Shown here: positions 16,712 through 24,807 of the stretch, piece by piece
Position numbering within the stretch: the first letter of the stretch is position 1
How the letters are laid out: every line of letters starts with the position of its first letter
Assembly: GCA_036381155.1 (NCBI GenBank)
Contig: DASVDJ010000035.1
Span: 62,001 to 126,000 of the forward strand
Direction: 5' to 3'
Length of the DNA stretch: 64,000 nt
DNA from: JAENWD01 sp036381155
GTDB taxonomy: Bacteria; Acidobacteriota; Vicinamibacteria; Vicinamibacterales; JAENWD01
Notes under the pieces: generated by a model
The model's input: the letters and a program-made list of their open reading frames with translations, nothing else
The model's database searches: none
Told to the model about the DNA's origin: nothing
Made by a program: the position numbers and the translations under genes

Positions 16712-17791
16712 TCAACAGGCGCGTGCCTGCACCGTCGAGGGCGCACGGACGTCCAGCGCCTCGAACGCCTCGACGATGGCGGCCGGCATGCCGAGCAGCG
16801 AGACGACGCGGCCGGCCGCTCCCCGGCGGATCGCCTCGCGCGGCATGCCGAAGACGACGCAGGAGTGCTCGTCCTGGACGATGGTCTGCGCCCCCTGCAT
16901 GCGCAGCGCGAGCAGGCCGTCGGCGCCGTCGGCGCCCATCCCCGTCAGCAGGCACGCGACGACCGGCACCCCGTGCAGCCTGGCCAGCGAGTGGAACAGC
17001 ACGTCCACCGACGGCCGCTGGTGATGCACCGGCGGCCCCTGCCGCACCGAGACCCGCAGCTTCACACCGGTCGCCTCCACCACCATGTGAAAGTCACCGG
17101 GCGCCACGAGCGCCTGGCCGCGCCGCAGCGGCGTGCCGTCCTGCGCTTCGACGACCCGCATCGGACACGAGGCATCGAGCCGTTCGGCGTACGCGCGGGT
17201 GAAGCCCGCCGGCATGTGCTGCACGATCACGATTGGCGGACAGTCCGCGGGCAGGCGTGTCAGCAGTGCTTCCGTCGCGCGCGTGCCGCCGGTGGAGGCG
17301 CCGATCGCCAGCACGCCGCGCAGCCGGCGCCGGGCCGGGCGGGCCGGCGCGACGTCGACGGGGACCGTGGCGCGGTCGAAGCGGAACGTGCCGGCACGTG
17401 CGGCGCGGATGGCGGTCTTCAGGCGTTCCGCGACCTGCGAGACGGTATAGGGACCACCCGGCTTCGGGATGACGTCGATGGCGCCGGCACGGAGCGCCTC
17501 GACGCTCGCCGCCGACCCGGACCGTGTGAGGGAGCTGACGACGATCACCGGCAGCGGATGGTGCGCCATCAGCCGCCGCAGGAACGTCAGGCCGTCCATG
17601 CGCGGCATCTCGAGATCCAGCGTGATGACGTGCGGTTCGTGCTGGAGGATCAGGTCGCGCGCGATGAACGGATCGGCGGCGGCGCCGACGACCTCGAAGT
17701 CGTCCTCCGCGGCGAGTGACTCCGCCAGCATGGTCCGCACGACGGCCGAGTCGTCGACGATCAGCACGCGTCTCGGCTGCCGCGCGGTCAT
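16712..17791 (-). CDS. cheB: Chemotaxis methylesterase/glutamine deamidase CheB
   Basis: CheB removes methyl groups from chemoreceptors when phosphorylated by CheA. The 359-residue product has an N-terminal receiver domain (VLIVDDSAVVRTML; phospho-acceptor Asp59 in VITLDLEMPRMDG; Lys in PKPGG) and a C-terminal methylesterase domain with catalytic Ser in IGASTGG, His in VQHMPAGFT and Asp in GMGADGADG. The ATG at 17791 overlaps the cheX stop by 4 bp. It is the last gene of the long che operon and is met convergently by the EF-hand gene. Confidence 0.96.
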   Translation of the reverse strand: MTARQPRRVLIVDDSAVVRTMLAESLAAEDDFEVVGAAADPFIARDLILQHEPHVITLDLEMPRMDGLTFLRRLMAHHPLPVIVVSSLTRSGSAASVEALRAGAIDVIPKPGGPYTVSQVAERLKTAIRAARAGTFRFDRATVPVDVAPARPARRRLRGVLAIGASTGGTRATEALLTRLPADCPPIVIVQHMPAGFTRAYAERLDASCPMRVVEAQDGTPLRRGQALVAPGDFHMVVEATGVKLRVSVRQGPPVHHQRPSVDVLFHSLARLHGVPVVACLLTGMGADGADGLLALRMQGAQTIVQDEHSCVVFGMPREAIRRGAAGRVVSLLGMPAAIVEAFEALDVRAPSTVQARAC

Positions 17792-18267
17792 GCGTCGTCC
17801 TCGAACCGGAGCCGCAGCCACGCCGGCTGCCCGTTGATCGCCACGCACAGCGCGTCGGCATCGACGGCCGGCGACCCGTCGCGCCGGACGGCCGGCGCGC
17901 GCAGCTGGAACTGCCGCCGCCCGCACGTGCGGGTGAGCCAGCGGCCGCAGACCATGTTGCCGAACTCGCCGACCAGGTCGAACAGCTCCCGCTCGAGCGG
18001 CACCGCGTCGGGCTCGCAGCCGAGGAAGGCGCAGTAGAGATCGCGCGCCAGCGGCTCTGGCAGCACGACGCGCAGCTCGCCGCCGAACGCGCCGCCGAAC
18101 CCGACGTCCACGCACAGCCACGCGCCCGCGTCGCCGGAGGCGTCCTCGCCTGGCGACTCGACGCAGGCGAAGAAGCTCTCGGCCGCGACCTCGTCCAGCG
18201 CGGCGGCGAGCGACTCGCGATGCTCGGCGGGCTCAGGGGTGCGCCGCCGCAATCTCGGCGAGGACAT
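17788..18267 (-). CDS. cheX: CheX/CheC-like chemotaxis phosphatase
   Basis: A 159-residue protein that I assign to the CheC/CheX/FliY phosphatase fold. The signature E-x2-N-x3-G is present in LVGEFGNMVCGRWLTR, where Glu and Asn would attack CheY-P. The overall strand-helix pattern (LCVDVGFGGAFGGELRVVLP before it) matches CheX. It lies between cheY and cheB, overlapping both. As annotated its start overlaps cheY by 35 bp; no better start follows in frame before the conserved region. This would provide CheY-P hydrolysis in an operon without cheZ. Confidence 0.72.
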   Translation of the reverse strand: MSSPRLRRRTPEPAEHRESLAAALDEVAAESFFACVESPGEDASGDAGAWLCVDVGFGGAFGGELRVVLPEPLARDLYCAFLGCEPDAVPLERELFDLVGEFGNMVCGRWLTRTCGRRQFQLRAPAVRRDGSPAVDADALCVAINGQPAWLRLRFEDDA

Positions 18268-18643
18268 CGCGCATCACCTCCGGTCTGAGCGGCTTCTCCA
18301 GGTACAGCTGCACGTCGAGGCCGCCGGCTTCCGCGCGCCGCGAGGCGGAACCGTCGGTGGAGATGACGACGCGGCGCAGGTGGGGCCAGCGCCCATCGCG
18401 CGCGATCCGGCGCAGCAGGTCGATGCCCGTCATCCCGGGCATGTTGAGGTCCGTGAACAGCGCGTCGATCCGTTCCCGCTCGAGCACCGCCATGGCCTCC
18501 AGGCCGTTTGCGGCTTCGTGCACGGCGGCGACCTCGATCCCGGAGAGCTCGACCACCCGCTTCAGCATCGCCCGCATCGTGGACGAGTCGTCCACGATGA
18601 GGAGGCTGATCGGCCGCCCCGTTCCCGGCTCCCGTTCGCTCAT
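18233..18643 (-). CDS. cheY: CheY-type response regulator
   Basis: A 136-residue single receiver domain. Acid pocket residues are in LLIVDDSSTMR, the phospho-acceptor is Asp65 in LFTDLNMPGMTG, the switch Thr/Ser is in VVISTDG and the conserved Lys in YLEKPLRP. Between cheD and cheX in a cheA-W-R-D-Y-X-B operon it is the likely motor-switch regulator. Its ATG overlaps the cheD stop. Confidence 0.93.
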   Translation of the reverse strand: MSEREPGTGRPISLLIVDDSSTMRAMLKRVVELSGIEVAAVHEAANGLEAMAVLERERIDALFTDLNMPGMTGIDLLRRIARDGRWPHLRRVVISTDGSASRRAEAGGLDVQLYLEKPLRPEVMRDVLAEIAAAHP

Positions 18644-19200
18644 GGCCTCCGCCCCCTCAGCATCACCCGCCGGTCACCAACCGCCACGACGATCCGCCCG
18701 TCCGCGCCGGCCAGGTAGACCGTCCGCACCGCCGTTCCCCCGACGTCTTCTGCGCTGACGAGCACGCCGTTGCGCCAGAGCACGTTCTTGATCGCCAGCA
18801 CGTTGCGCCGGCCGATGCTGAACGGCTGCGTCTCGCCGCGCTCGCCGCACGGGCTCTCGCCGCCGCCCACGAGCGACACGCGCAGGCGCCGCTTCTCGGC
18901 TCCCAACGCGTAGGCGGCCCGGAACAGCAGCGGCATCCCCGTGTCGGCAAACGCCGCCGGCTGCTCCGCCGCGCGCTGCGGGCTGATGCGCGAGTCGGGC
19001 AGCAGCACGTGCAGCAGCCCCGCCACCTCGGCGACGGGGTCCCAGAGACAGACCGCCACGCAGCTGCCGAGCGCGTGCGTGACGATGACATCCGTGCCCC
19101 CGCGCGAAATCGCGAACTCGCCGATCCCGACGACGCGGCGGGAACCCCCGGCGCCGGGCACGGGAACCGACACATCGACGTCTTCCGACGAGGGCGTCAT
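18640..19200 (-). CDS. cheD: Chemoreceptor glutamine deamidase CheD
   Basis: CheD deamidates receptor glutamines and binds CheC-type phosphatases. The 186-residue product has the nucleophile Cys47 in THALGSCVAVCLWD and the catalytic His64 in GLLHVLLPDS, with the FSIGRRNVLAIKNVLW segment near the C-terminus. The ATG at 19200 is preferred; upstream sequence in the same frame is cheR overlap. The presence of both cheD and cheX suggests Bacillus/Thermotoga-like adaptation control. Confidence 0.95.
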   Translation of the reverse strand: MTPSSEDVDVSVPVPGAGGSRRVVGIGEFAISRGGTDVIVTHALGSCVAVCLWDPVAEVAGLLHVLLPDSRISPQRAAEQPAAFADTGMPLLFRAAYALGAEKRRLRVSLVGGGESPCGERGETQPFSIGRRNVLAIKNVLWRNGVLVSAEDVGGTAVRTVYLAGADGRIVVAVGDRRVMLRGRRP

Positions 19201-20033
19201 GACACGCCGTTCCGCTGGTAGATGGCCGGTGCCACCCACCGGAGGCCGTGGCGCAGGCCATTGAGGCTCTCCGCGTGCGAGATGAACAGCCACCCGCCCG
19301 GCCGGAGGTGCCGCTCGAGCGCCGTGACCACCCGCTGCTGCACCGCCCGATCGAAGTAGATCATGACGTTGCGGCAGAAGATCACGTCGAACTGGCGGCC
19401 CGTCTCGCCGAGCGTCGCGAGGTTCACGCGCTCGAACCGGACCAGCGACCGCGCCCGGCGGTTCACGCGTGCGAGCCCCTCGTGTGCGCCGAGCCCGCGC
19501 TCGAAGTGCCGCCGTCGGAGGTCGTGATCGAGCGCCGACAGCCGCCGTATGGGATAGACGCCCGCGGCCGCCGTCCGCAGCGCCCGCGTCGACAGATCGG
19601 ACGCGAGCACCCGCACCTGCCCGAGCCGCTCCGCCGGGAGCGCGTCGGCCAGCGTCATCGCGATGCTGTACGGCTCCTCTCCCGTCGCACACGCAGCGCT
19701 CCAGATGTCCGGGACCCGATGCGCGAAGGCGGGCAGGACGACGTCGGCGAGAAACCGGAAGTGCTGCGGCTCGCGGAAGAACGCGGTGTGGTTGGTCGCG
19801 ATCGCGTCGAGCAGCGCGACGACCTCCTCGCCGTCCGGATCGGCGACGACGTGGGCGACGTACTCCCGCAGGCTGCGGAAGCCGCACGCGCGCACCCGGC
19901 GCTGCAGCCGCGAGGTCACCAGCGCCCGCTTGCCGTCGTGCAGCGCGATGCCGGCGCGCTCGTGCACCAGCCGGACGATGGCACGCAGATCGCGGTCGCT
20001 GAGCACCTCCGGCTCGATTCGTGTCGCCGGCAT
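19197..20033 (-). CDS. cheR: Chemotaxis protein methyltransferase CheR
   Basis: CheR methylates receptor glutamates with SAM. The 278-residue product has the N-terminal helical domain (LSDRDLRAIVRLVHERAGIA) and the SAM-binding domain, with TAFFREPQHF, SAACATGEEPYSIAM, LASDLSTRAL and VIFCRNVMIYFD. It overlaps cheD by 4 bp and follows cheW closely. No chemoreceptor gene is in the window. Confidence 0.96.
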   Translation of the reverse strand: MPATRIEPEVLSDRDLRAIVRLVHERAGIALHDGKRALVTSRLQRRVRACGFRSLREYVAHVVADPDGEEVVALLDAIATNHTAFFREPQHFRFLADVVLPAFAHRVPDIWSAACATGEEPYSIAMTLADALPAERLGQVRVLASDLSTRALRTAAAGVYPIRRLSALDHDLRRRHFERGLGAHEGLARVNRRARSLVRFERVNLATLGETGRQFDVIFCRNVMIYFDRAVQQRVVTALERHLRPGGWLFISHAESLNGLRHGLRWVAPAIYQRNGVS

Positions 20034-20037
20034 CGGC

Positions 20038-20553
20038 CTAGGCTCCGGGCGTCAGGGCCGCGTCGGCGCCGAGCACACGATCGAGGTCGAGCAGGATCTT
20101 CACGCGCCCTTTCACGGTCGCCACACCCAGGATGTAGTCCGCGCTGGCGCGTGCCCCGAATTCCGGCGGCGCCTCGAGGTCCGCAGCCGAGAGCGTGAGC
20201 ACGTCCGACACCGAGTCGACGACGATGCCCATGAGCGCGGTCGACGAGGGCATCGCCACTTCCACGACGACGATGCAGGTGCGGTCGGTGTAGGCCTGCT
20301 CCTCGAAGCCGAACTTCAGGCGCAGGTCGACGACCGGGATCACCTTCCCCCGCAGGTTCACGACGCCTTTCACGTGGCGTGGCACCTGCGGCACGCTGGT
20401 GATGTCCAGCAGCTTGATGATCTCGCGGACCTTCAGCACGCCGACGGCGTAGTCCTCGCCGGCCAGCGTGAACGTCAGGTACTTGCCCGCCAGCCCTGCG
20501 GTGTCCCTGACGTCCGCAGGTGCGGTGACGACGACGGCCTGCTCAGCGCCCAT
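20038..20553 (-). CDS. cheW: Chemotaxis coupling protein CheW
   Basis: CheW links CheA to receptors. The 171-residue product contains YLTFTLAGEDYAVGVLKVREI, quoted in part as the start of the SH3-like fold, then VPQVPRHVKGVVNLRGKVIP and VDSVSDVLTLSAADLEAPP. The ATG at 20553 has a GGAGGAG ribosome site upstream; the upstream extension of the frame lies in cheA. It lies between cheA and cheR. Confidence 0.95.
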   Translation of the reverse strand: MGAEQAVVVTAPADVRDTAGLAGKYLTFTLAGEDYAVGVLKVREIIKLLDITSVPQVPRHVKGVVNLRGKVIPVVDLRLKFGFEEQAYTDRTCIVVVEVAMPSSTALMGIVVDSVSDVLTLSAADLEAPPEFGARASADYILGVATVKGRVKILLDLDRVLGADAALTPGA

Positions 20554-20572
20554 CGAACTTCTCCTCCCCCGT

Positions 20573-22729
20573 TCAGGCCGCACACGCCAGCGGCCGATCG
20601 AGCAGATCCACCAGGCCACCGGCATCGAGGATCAGGCCGACACGTCCGTCGCCGAGGATCGCACCCCCGGCGATGCCGCGCACGCGGGCGAACGCCTCGC
20701 CGAGCGACTTGATGACGACCTCCTGCTTGCCGAGCAGCTCGTCGACGACGATCCCGACCCGCCGCCCGTTGTCCTCGATCACGACGACCGTGGCGTCGGC
20801 GGGATCCGGCAACGATCCGTCGATGCCGAACAGCGCGGCGAGATGGACGAGCGGCAGGACGCTGTCGCGCACCTGGATGACCTGCTGCCCCTGAAATCCG
20901 TGCACCTGGTTCCGTGCCGGACGCAGCGACTCGCGCACGCAGAACGTCGGCAGCACGAAGCGTTCGCTGCCCGCGCGCAGCAGCAGCCCTTCGAGGATTG
21001 CCAGCGTGAGCGGGAGCCTGATGGTGAACCGCGTGCCGACGCCGCGGGTGGTCTGGATCTCGACCCGGCCACGCAGCGACTCGATGTTCCGGCGCACGAC
21101 GTCCATGCCGACGCCCCGGCCCGAGAGCTCGGTGACCTGGTCGGCCGTCGAGAAGCCGGGACGGAAGATCAGCTCGTGGATCTCCGCCGGCGAGAGCGCC
21201 GCGTCCTCGCGGATGAGGCCCAGCGACACCGCCCTCGCGCGTATCCGCTCCGTATCCAGCCCCGCCCCATCGTCGGCGATGCCGATCACGATCGATCCGC
21301 CTTCGTGCAATGCGCTCAGCGTGACCCGGGCCGGGAGCGGCTTGCCGGCCGCGCGCCGCACGTCGGGCGGCTCGATCCCGTGGTCGATGCTGTTGCGCAC
21401 CATGTGCATGAGCGGATCGGTGATCTCCTCGACCACCTTGCGATCGAGCTCGGTGTCCTCGCCCGACATGACCAGCTCGACCGACTTGCCGGCACGCCGG
21501 CCGAGGTCCCGGACCAGCCGTGCCATCTTCTGGAACGTCGGCCGGATCGGCATCATGCGCATCGACATCGCGCTGCGCTGGAGGTCGCTGGTGATGCGCC
21601 GGAGCTGCCCCAGGTTGCGCGCCAGCCGTTCGTCCATGCACTGCTGCAGCGCCGGGTCGGCGAAGATGATGGACTGCACGATCACGAGCTCGCCGACGAT
21701 GTCGACGAGAGCATCGAGCTTGCGCGTGTCGACCCGGACCGCCGTCAACGAGCCGTCGGTGCGGGCCGCCCGCGCGTCCGGCACCGCTGCGGGAACCGGC
21801 GGCGCGGCAGTATCGGTGGTGCCGGGCTGCGCCGGCGCGGAGTGCGCTGGCGCCGTTGCGGCGGTGTCGGCGGGTGTACCGCCGCGTACGAGCGCATCGA
21901 CCTCTGCGACGAGCGCGCCACACGCCCGCCCGACGTCGGGCGCGGAACCGCCTGCCAGCCGCACGGGCAGGCTCTTCACCATCGTCGCGAGCAGATCGAC
22001 GCCGCGGAGAATGATCTCGATCTCGGCGCTGCCGATCGTGTGCCGGCCGTCACGCGCCAGGTCGAGCAGATTCTCGATGCTGTGCGCGACTTCCTGGATG
22101 CTCGTGATGCCGAGCGCGCCGGCATTGCCCTTGATGGTGTGGAACGGCCGGAAGATGTCGTTCAGCAGCCGTACGTCCCCGGGGTGGGCTTCGACCTGCA
22201 GGACCAGCGTCTCGATGGTGGCGAGATGGTCCAGGGCTTCGGCCATGAACATCGCCGCCAGCTCGCGGTCCCCGGCCAGCATCGCCAACTCGGGGTCGGC
22301 CGGATCGGTCGCCGTGGCTGAGGCGTCGGTGCGTTCGCCGGCGGCAGCGGGGTCTGGTGCGCTCGCCTTCCAGGCGTTCCAGGCCGCCTGGATGTCCGCG
22401 AAGCTGCCAGCCAGCACGTCGATGGGCGCGGTACGCGCGGCGTCGATGCGCGCCGCCAGCGCGGCAAGCCGATCGATCCCTGTGCCCGCGAGCGTGGCCG
22501 AGACGCGCGCGAGCATCGGACCGATTCCCGCATCGTGCCCGCCCGGTTCGAGGACGAGCTCGCAGGCCGCGCGGCTCAGCAGGTCGTCGACCTCGCTGAC
22601 CCACGCCGGGACCTCCGCCGCCGGGTCGGTTCCGGGTGTTCCCGGCTGCGCAGTGGCAGCCGGCTCCTCCGCGGGCCCGGGCTGGCGCCGCGATCGGCGG
22701 CGGCCGTCGTTCCCCGCGGGCCGCGTCAC
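20573..22729 (-). CDS. cheA: Chemotaxis histidine kinase CheA
   Basis: A 718-residue CheA. The phosphorylated His is His197 in FRPFHTIKGNAGALG (Hpt/P1). The dimerisation domain begins near VRVDTRKLDALVDIVGELVI, the kinase domain has LMHMVRNSIDHGI and IADDGAGLDTERI, and the C-terminal CheW-like domain ends the protein. There is no recognisable CheY-binding P2 domain: a Pro/Ala/Thr-rich linker lies between Hpt and dimerisation domains. The first 120 residues before the Hpt are unusual, helical and of unknown function. The start overlaps the motB stop by 4 bp. Confidence 0.95.
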   Translation of the reverse strand: MTRPAGNDGRRRSRRQPGPAEEPAATAQPGTPGTDPAAEVPAWVSEVDDLLSRAACELVLEPGGHDAGIGPMLARVSATLAGTGIDRLAALAARIDAARTAPIDVLAGSFADIQAAWNAWKASAPDPAAAGERTDASATATDPADPELAMLAGDRELAAMFMAEALDHLATIETLVLQVEAHPGDVRLLNDIFRPFHTIKGNAGALGITSIQEVAHSIENLLDLARDGRHTIGSAEIEIILRGVDLLATMVKSLPVRLAGGSAPDVGRACGALVAEVDALVRGGTPADTAATAPAHSAPAQPGTTDTAAPPVPAAVPDARAARTDGSLTAVRVDTRKLDALVDIVGELVIVQSIIFADPALQQCMDERLARNLGQLRRITSDLQRSAMSMRMMPIRPTFQKMARLVRDLGRRAGKSVELVMSGEDTELDRKVVEEITDPLMHMVRNSIDHGIEPPDVRRAAGKPLPARVTLSALHEGGSIVIGIADDGAGLDTERIRARAVSLGLIREDAALSPAEIHELIFRPGFSTADQVTELSGRGVGMDVVRRNIESLRGRVEIQTTRGVGTRFTIRLPLTLAILEGLLLRAGSERFVLPTFCVRESLRPARNQVHGFQGQQVIQVRDSVLPLVHLAALFGIDGSLPDPADATVVVIEDNGRRVGIVVDELLGKQEVVIKSLGEAFARVRGIAGGAILGDGRVGLILDAGGLVDLLDRPLACAA

Positions 22730-23523
22730 GATGCGCCCTCCCCTTCGCTGTCGGCGATCAGGAAGTTGGTCACGATGATCGACACGCGGCGGTTGCGCGA
22801 GTCGTAGGGATCCTCGGGCACACGCAGCCGCGTGTCCGCGTACCCGCGTACCTCGCTCACCTGCCCGGGCTGCAGCTCCGGCTGCATCACGCGCCGCGCG
22901 GCGTTCGCGCGGTCGGACGAAAGCTCCCAGTTGGAATAGCTGCCGGACGTCGAGTAGCGCCGGCTGTCGCTGTGCCCCTCGACGACCACCAGGTTCCGCA
23001 GCGTCCGGATCTCCTCGGCGATGGCGGTGAGCAGCCGGACCGTCTGGGGTTTCAGGACGGCGCTGCCGGTGTCGAAGAACAGCGAGTCGTTCCTCTCGAT
23101 GAGCTCGATGCGAAGACCATCGCGCGTCATCGTGATCTCGACCTGGTCCTGCAGCGACCGGAACTCCGGCCGCCGCGCCAGCATCTCCTTCAGGACCGTG
23201 GCCTTCTGTTCGAGTGCGGCGCGGTCTGCCGCTGACGCCTCGATGCCGTCACGGCGCAGCGCCGGCGGCCCTTCGGGCGCCACGCCGGTGGTTGCGCCCG
23301 GCAGGATGCCGGTGGAGTGCTCGTAGTCGAGCACGCCCGGATCCCGGAAGTAGCCGGCCACGCCGGCGCGAACCGCCTGGCTCTGCCCCACGATCCACAG
23401 CACGAGGAAGAAGGCCATCATCGCCGTGACGAAATCGGCGTACGCCACCTTCCATGCGCCGCCGTGCGCGCCATGCCCGTGGCGGCGGGGCTTGCGGACG
23501 ATGATGATGGGCGCGTTCTTCAT
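22726..23523 (-). CDS. motB: Flagellar stator protein MotB
   Basis: A 265-residue MotB. The membrane helix WKVAYADFVTAMMAFFLVLW contains the proton-binding Asp (YADF) and is very close to the classical proton-driven MotB. The C-terminal OmpA-like peptidoglycan-binding domain includes VVVEGHSDSRR and NWELSSDRANAARRVM. It follows motA by 6 bp. A second, different stator pair is encoded 4 kb upstream in the same operon. Confidence 0.95.
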   Translation of the reverse strand: MKNAPIIIVRKPRRHGHGAHGGAWKVAYADFVTAMMAFFLVLWIVGQSQAVRAGVAGYFRDPGVLDYEHSTGILPGATTGVAPEGPPALRRDGIEASAADRAALEQKATVLKEMLARRPEFRSLQDQVEITMTRDGLRIELIERNDSLFFDTGSAVLKPQTVRLLTAIAEEIRTLRNLVVVEGHSDSRRYSTSGSYSNWELSSDRANAARRVMQPELQPGQVSEVRGYADTRLRVPEDPYDSRNRRVSIIVTNFLIADSEGEGAS

Positions 23524-23529
23524 GACCGT

Positions 23530-24411
23530 TCAGGCGGCCTGCGCGGCCGTCTCCGTGCCTCCGCGCTGGCCCTTGCAGTACTGCTCCGTCTCCTCGAACG
23601 TGGGCCGCACGTCGGGCGGGAGCACGCGCCGCGCGAACTCCACCGCGATCGCCGGCGGGAACCCCTTGTAAACCGCGAGCAGGCCGGTCTTCAGGCACCG
23701 GGTGTAGTGCTCCTGGTCGTGCACGACGTGCTCCAGGTAGGCGCCCATCGGGTTGAAGAAGCCGTAGCAGAGCAGGATGCCGAGGAAGGTCCCGACGAGG
23801 GCCGCGGCGACCTTGTGGCCGATTTCCGACGGAGGGCCATCGATCGCGCCCATCGTGATCACGACGCCGAGCACGGCGGCGACGATGCCGAGTCCGGGCA
23901 TGGAGTCGCCGAGGCGCGTCAGCGTCGACGCCGGCTTCAGCCCCTCCGCCTGGTGCACCTCGAGGTCTTCATCCATCAGCGCCTCGAGGTCGTGCGGCGA
24001 GATGCCGCCGATGATGATCACCTTCACCGAGTCCGAGAGGAAGTCGACCGCGTGGGGCCGCGCGAGGAAGCGCGGATACTTCGAGAGCAGGGGGCTCGTC
24101 TTCGGATCCTCGAAGTGCGACTCCAGCGCCATGACGCCGGACTGCTGCACCAGCTTGAAGAGCTGGTACTGCATCCCGAGGAGCTCGAGATAGTCCTCCT
24201 TCGGCACCGCCGGGCGGAAGAACCACGCGACCTGCGAGACGATGCGTTTCAGCAGCGGCAGCGGCGTGCTGATCAGCATCGCCCCCAGCCCCGCACCGCC
24301 GATGATGACCAGCTCGGATGGCTGCCAGAGGACGCCGAGGTGGCCGCCATGCATCATGTAGCCACCCGCGACGGATCCGAGAACGACCAGCACACCCAGA
24401 ATCAACAGCAT
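23530..24411 (-). CDS. motA: Flagellar stator protein MotA
   Basis: A 293-residue MotA with four membrane helices: two near the N-terminus (LLILGVLVVLGSVAGGYMM; LVIIGGAGLGAMLIS) and two around residues 160-215 (PGLGIVAAVLGVVITMGAID; VAAALVGTFLGILLCYGFF). The cytoplasmic loop between them contacts FliG in the family. With MotB it forms a torque-generating stator unit. Confidence 0.95.
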   Translation of the reverse strand: MLLILGVLVVLGSVAGGYMMHGGHLGVLWQPSELVIIGGAGLGAMLISTPLPLLKRIVSQVAWFFRPAVPKEDYLELLGMQYQLFKLVQQSGVMALESHFEDPKTSPLLSKYPRFLARPHAVDFLSDSVKVIIIGGISPHDLEALMDEDLEVHQAEGLKPASTLTRLGDSMPGLGIVAAVLGVVITMGAIDGPPSEIGHKVAAALVGTFLGILLCYGFFNPMGAYLEHVVHDQEHYTRCLKTGLLAVYKGFPPAIAVEFARRVLPPDVRPTFEETEQYCKGQRGGTETAAQAA

Positions 24412-24576
24412 GACGCCCCCGGTCTCAGTCGCCGTTCAATCGGCATCCGGCCGCCAATCTTGAGCAGCGCCGTGCCGGATTGCGCGCCACGGCTCGCACA
24501 CACCGGCCCCCGGCGGACCGGTTGACGTGCCGGACGACGCCGCGGCGGGACCGCCGCAGCCGTCCGATCGCCCCCG

Positions 24577-24807
24577 TCACCGACGGCCTGCCAGCTGGCG
24601 GATCCGGTTCGCGGCCGTCTCCGCGTTGCGGGCGGCGTCCACGATCCGCGACAGGTCGCTGCGAAGCGGCTCCGGAAGGTCCGGCGTCGTGAGATGCCAG
24701 TCGGCAAGGCCCAGAATCGTCGTGAGCGCGTTGTTCAGCGCATGCACCTGCTCGAGGATGCGCGGTCGCACCGCATCGTCAGGTCCGGGATCTCCCCCGC
24801 TGCTCAC
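24577..24807 (-). CDS. 76-residue DHp-only (histidine phosphotransfer-like) protein
   Basis: This short gene starts at a GTG that overlaps the stop of the response-regulator gene in GTGA, so it is translationally coupled. The product is almost entirely a two-helix hairpin: RILEQVHALNNALTTILGLA carries an H-box like those of HDLNN-type histidine kinases (candidate phospho-His22), and LRSDLSRIVDAARNAETAANR is the expected second helix. No ATP-binding domain follows; the gene ends after RIRQLAGRR, and the 165 bp to motA hold nothing recognisable. It could be a phosphotransfer protein (compare Spo0B or ChpT, both larger) or a kinase relic. The tight coupling argues for function. Confidence 0.6.
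   Translation of the reverse strand: MSSGGDPGPDDAVRPRILEQVHALNNALTTILGLADWHLTTPDLPEPLRSDLSRIVDAARNAETAANRIRQLAGRR

Noticed and set aside
24450..24480. Sigma-54 promoter upstream of motA on the minus strand
   Set aside because: A GGCACGG...GC arrangement is present but the GG-to-GC distance is one base short of the required 12.
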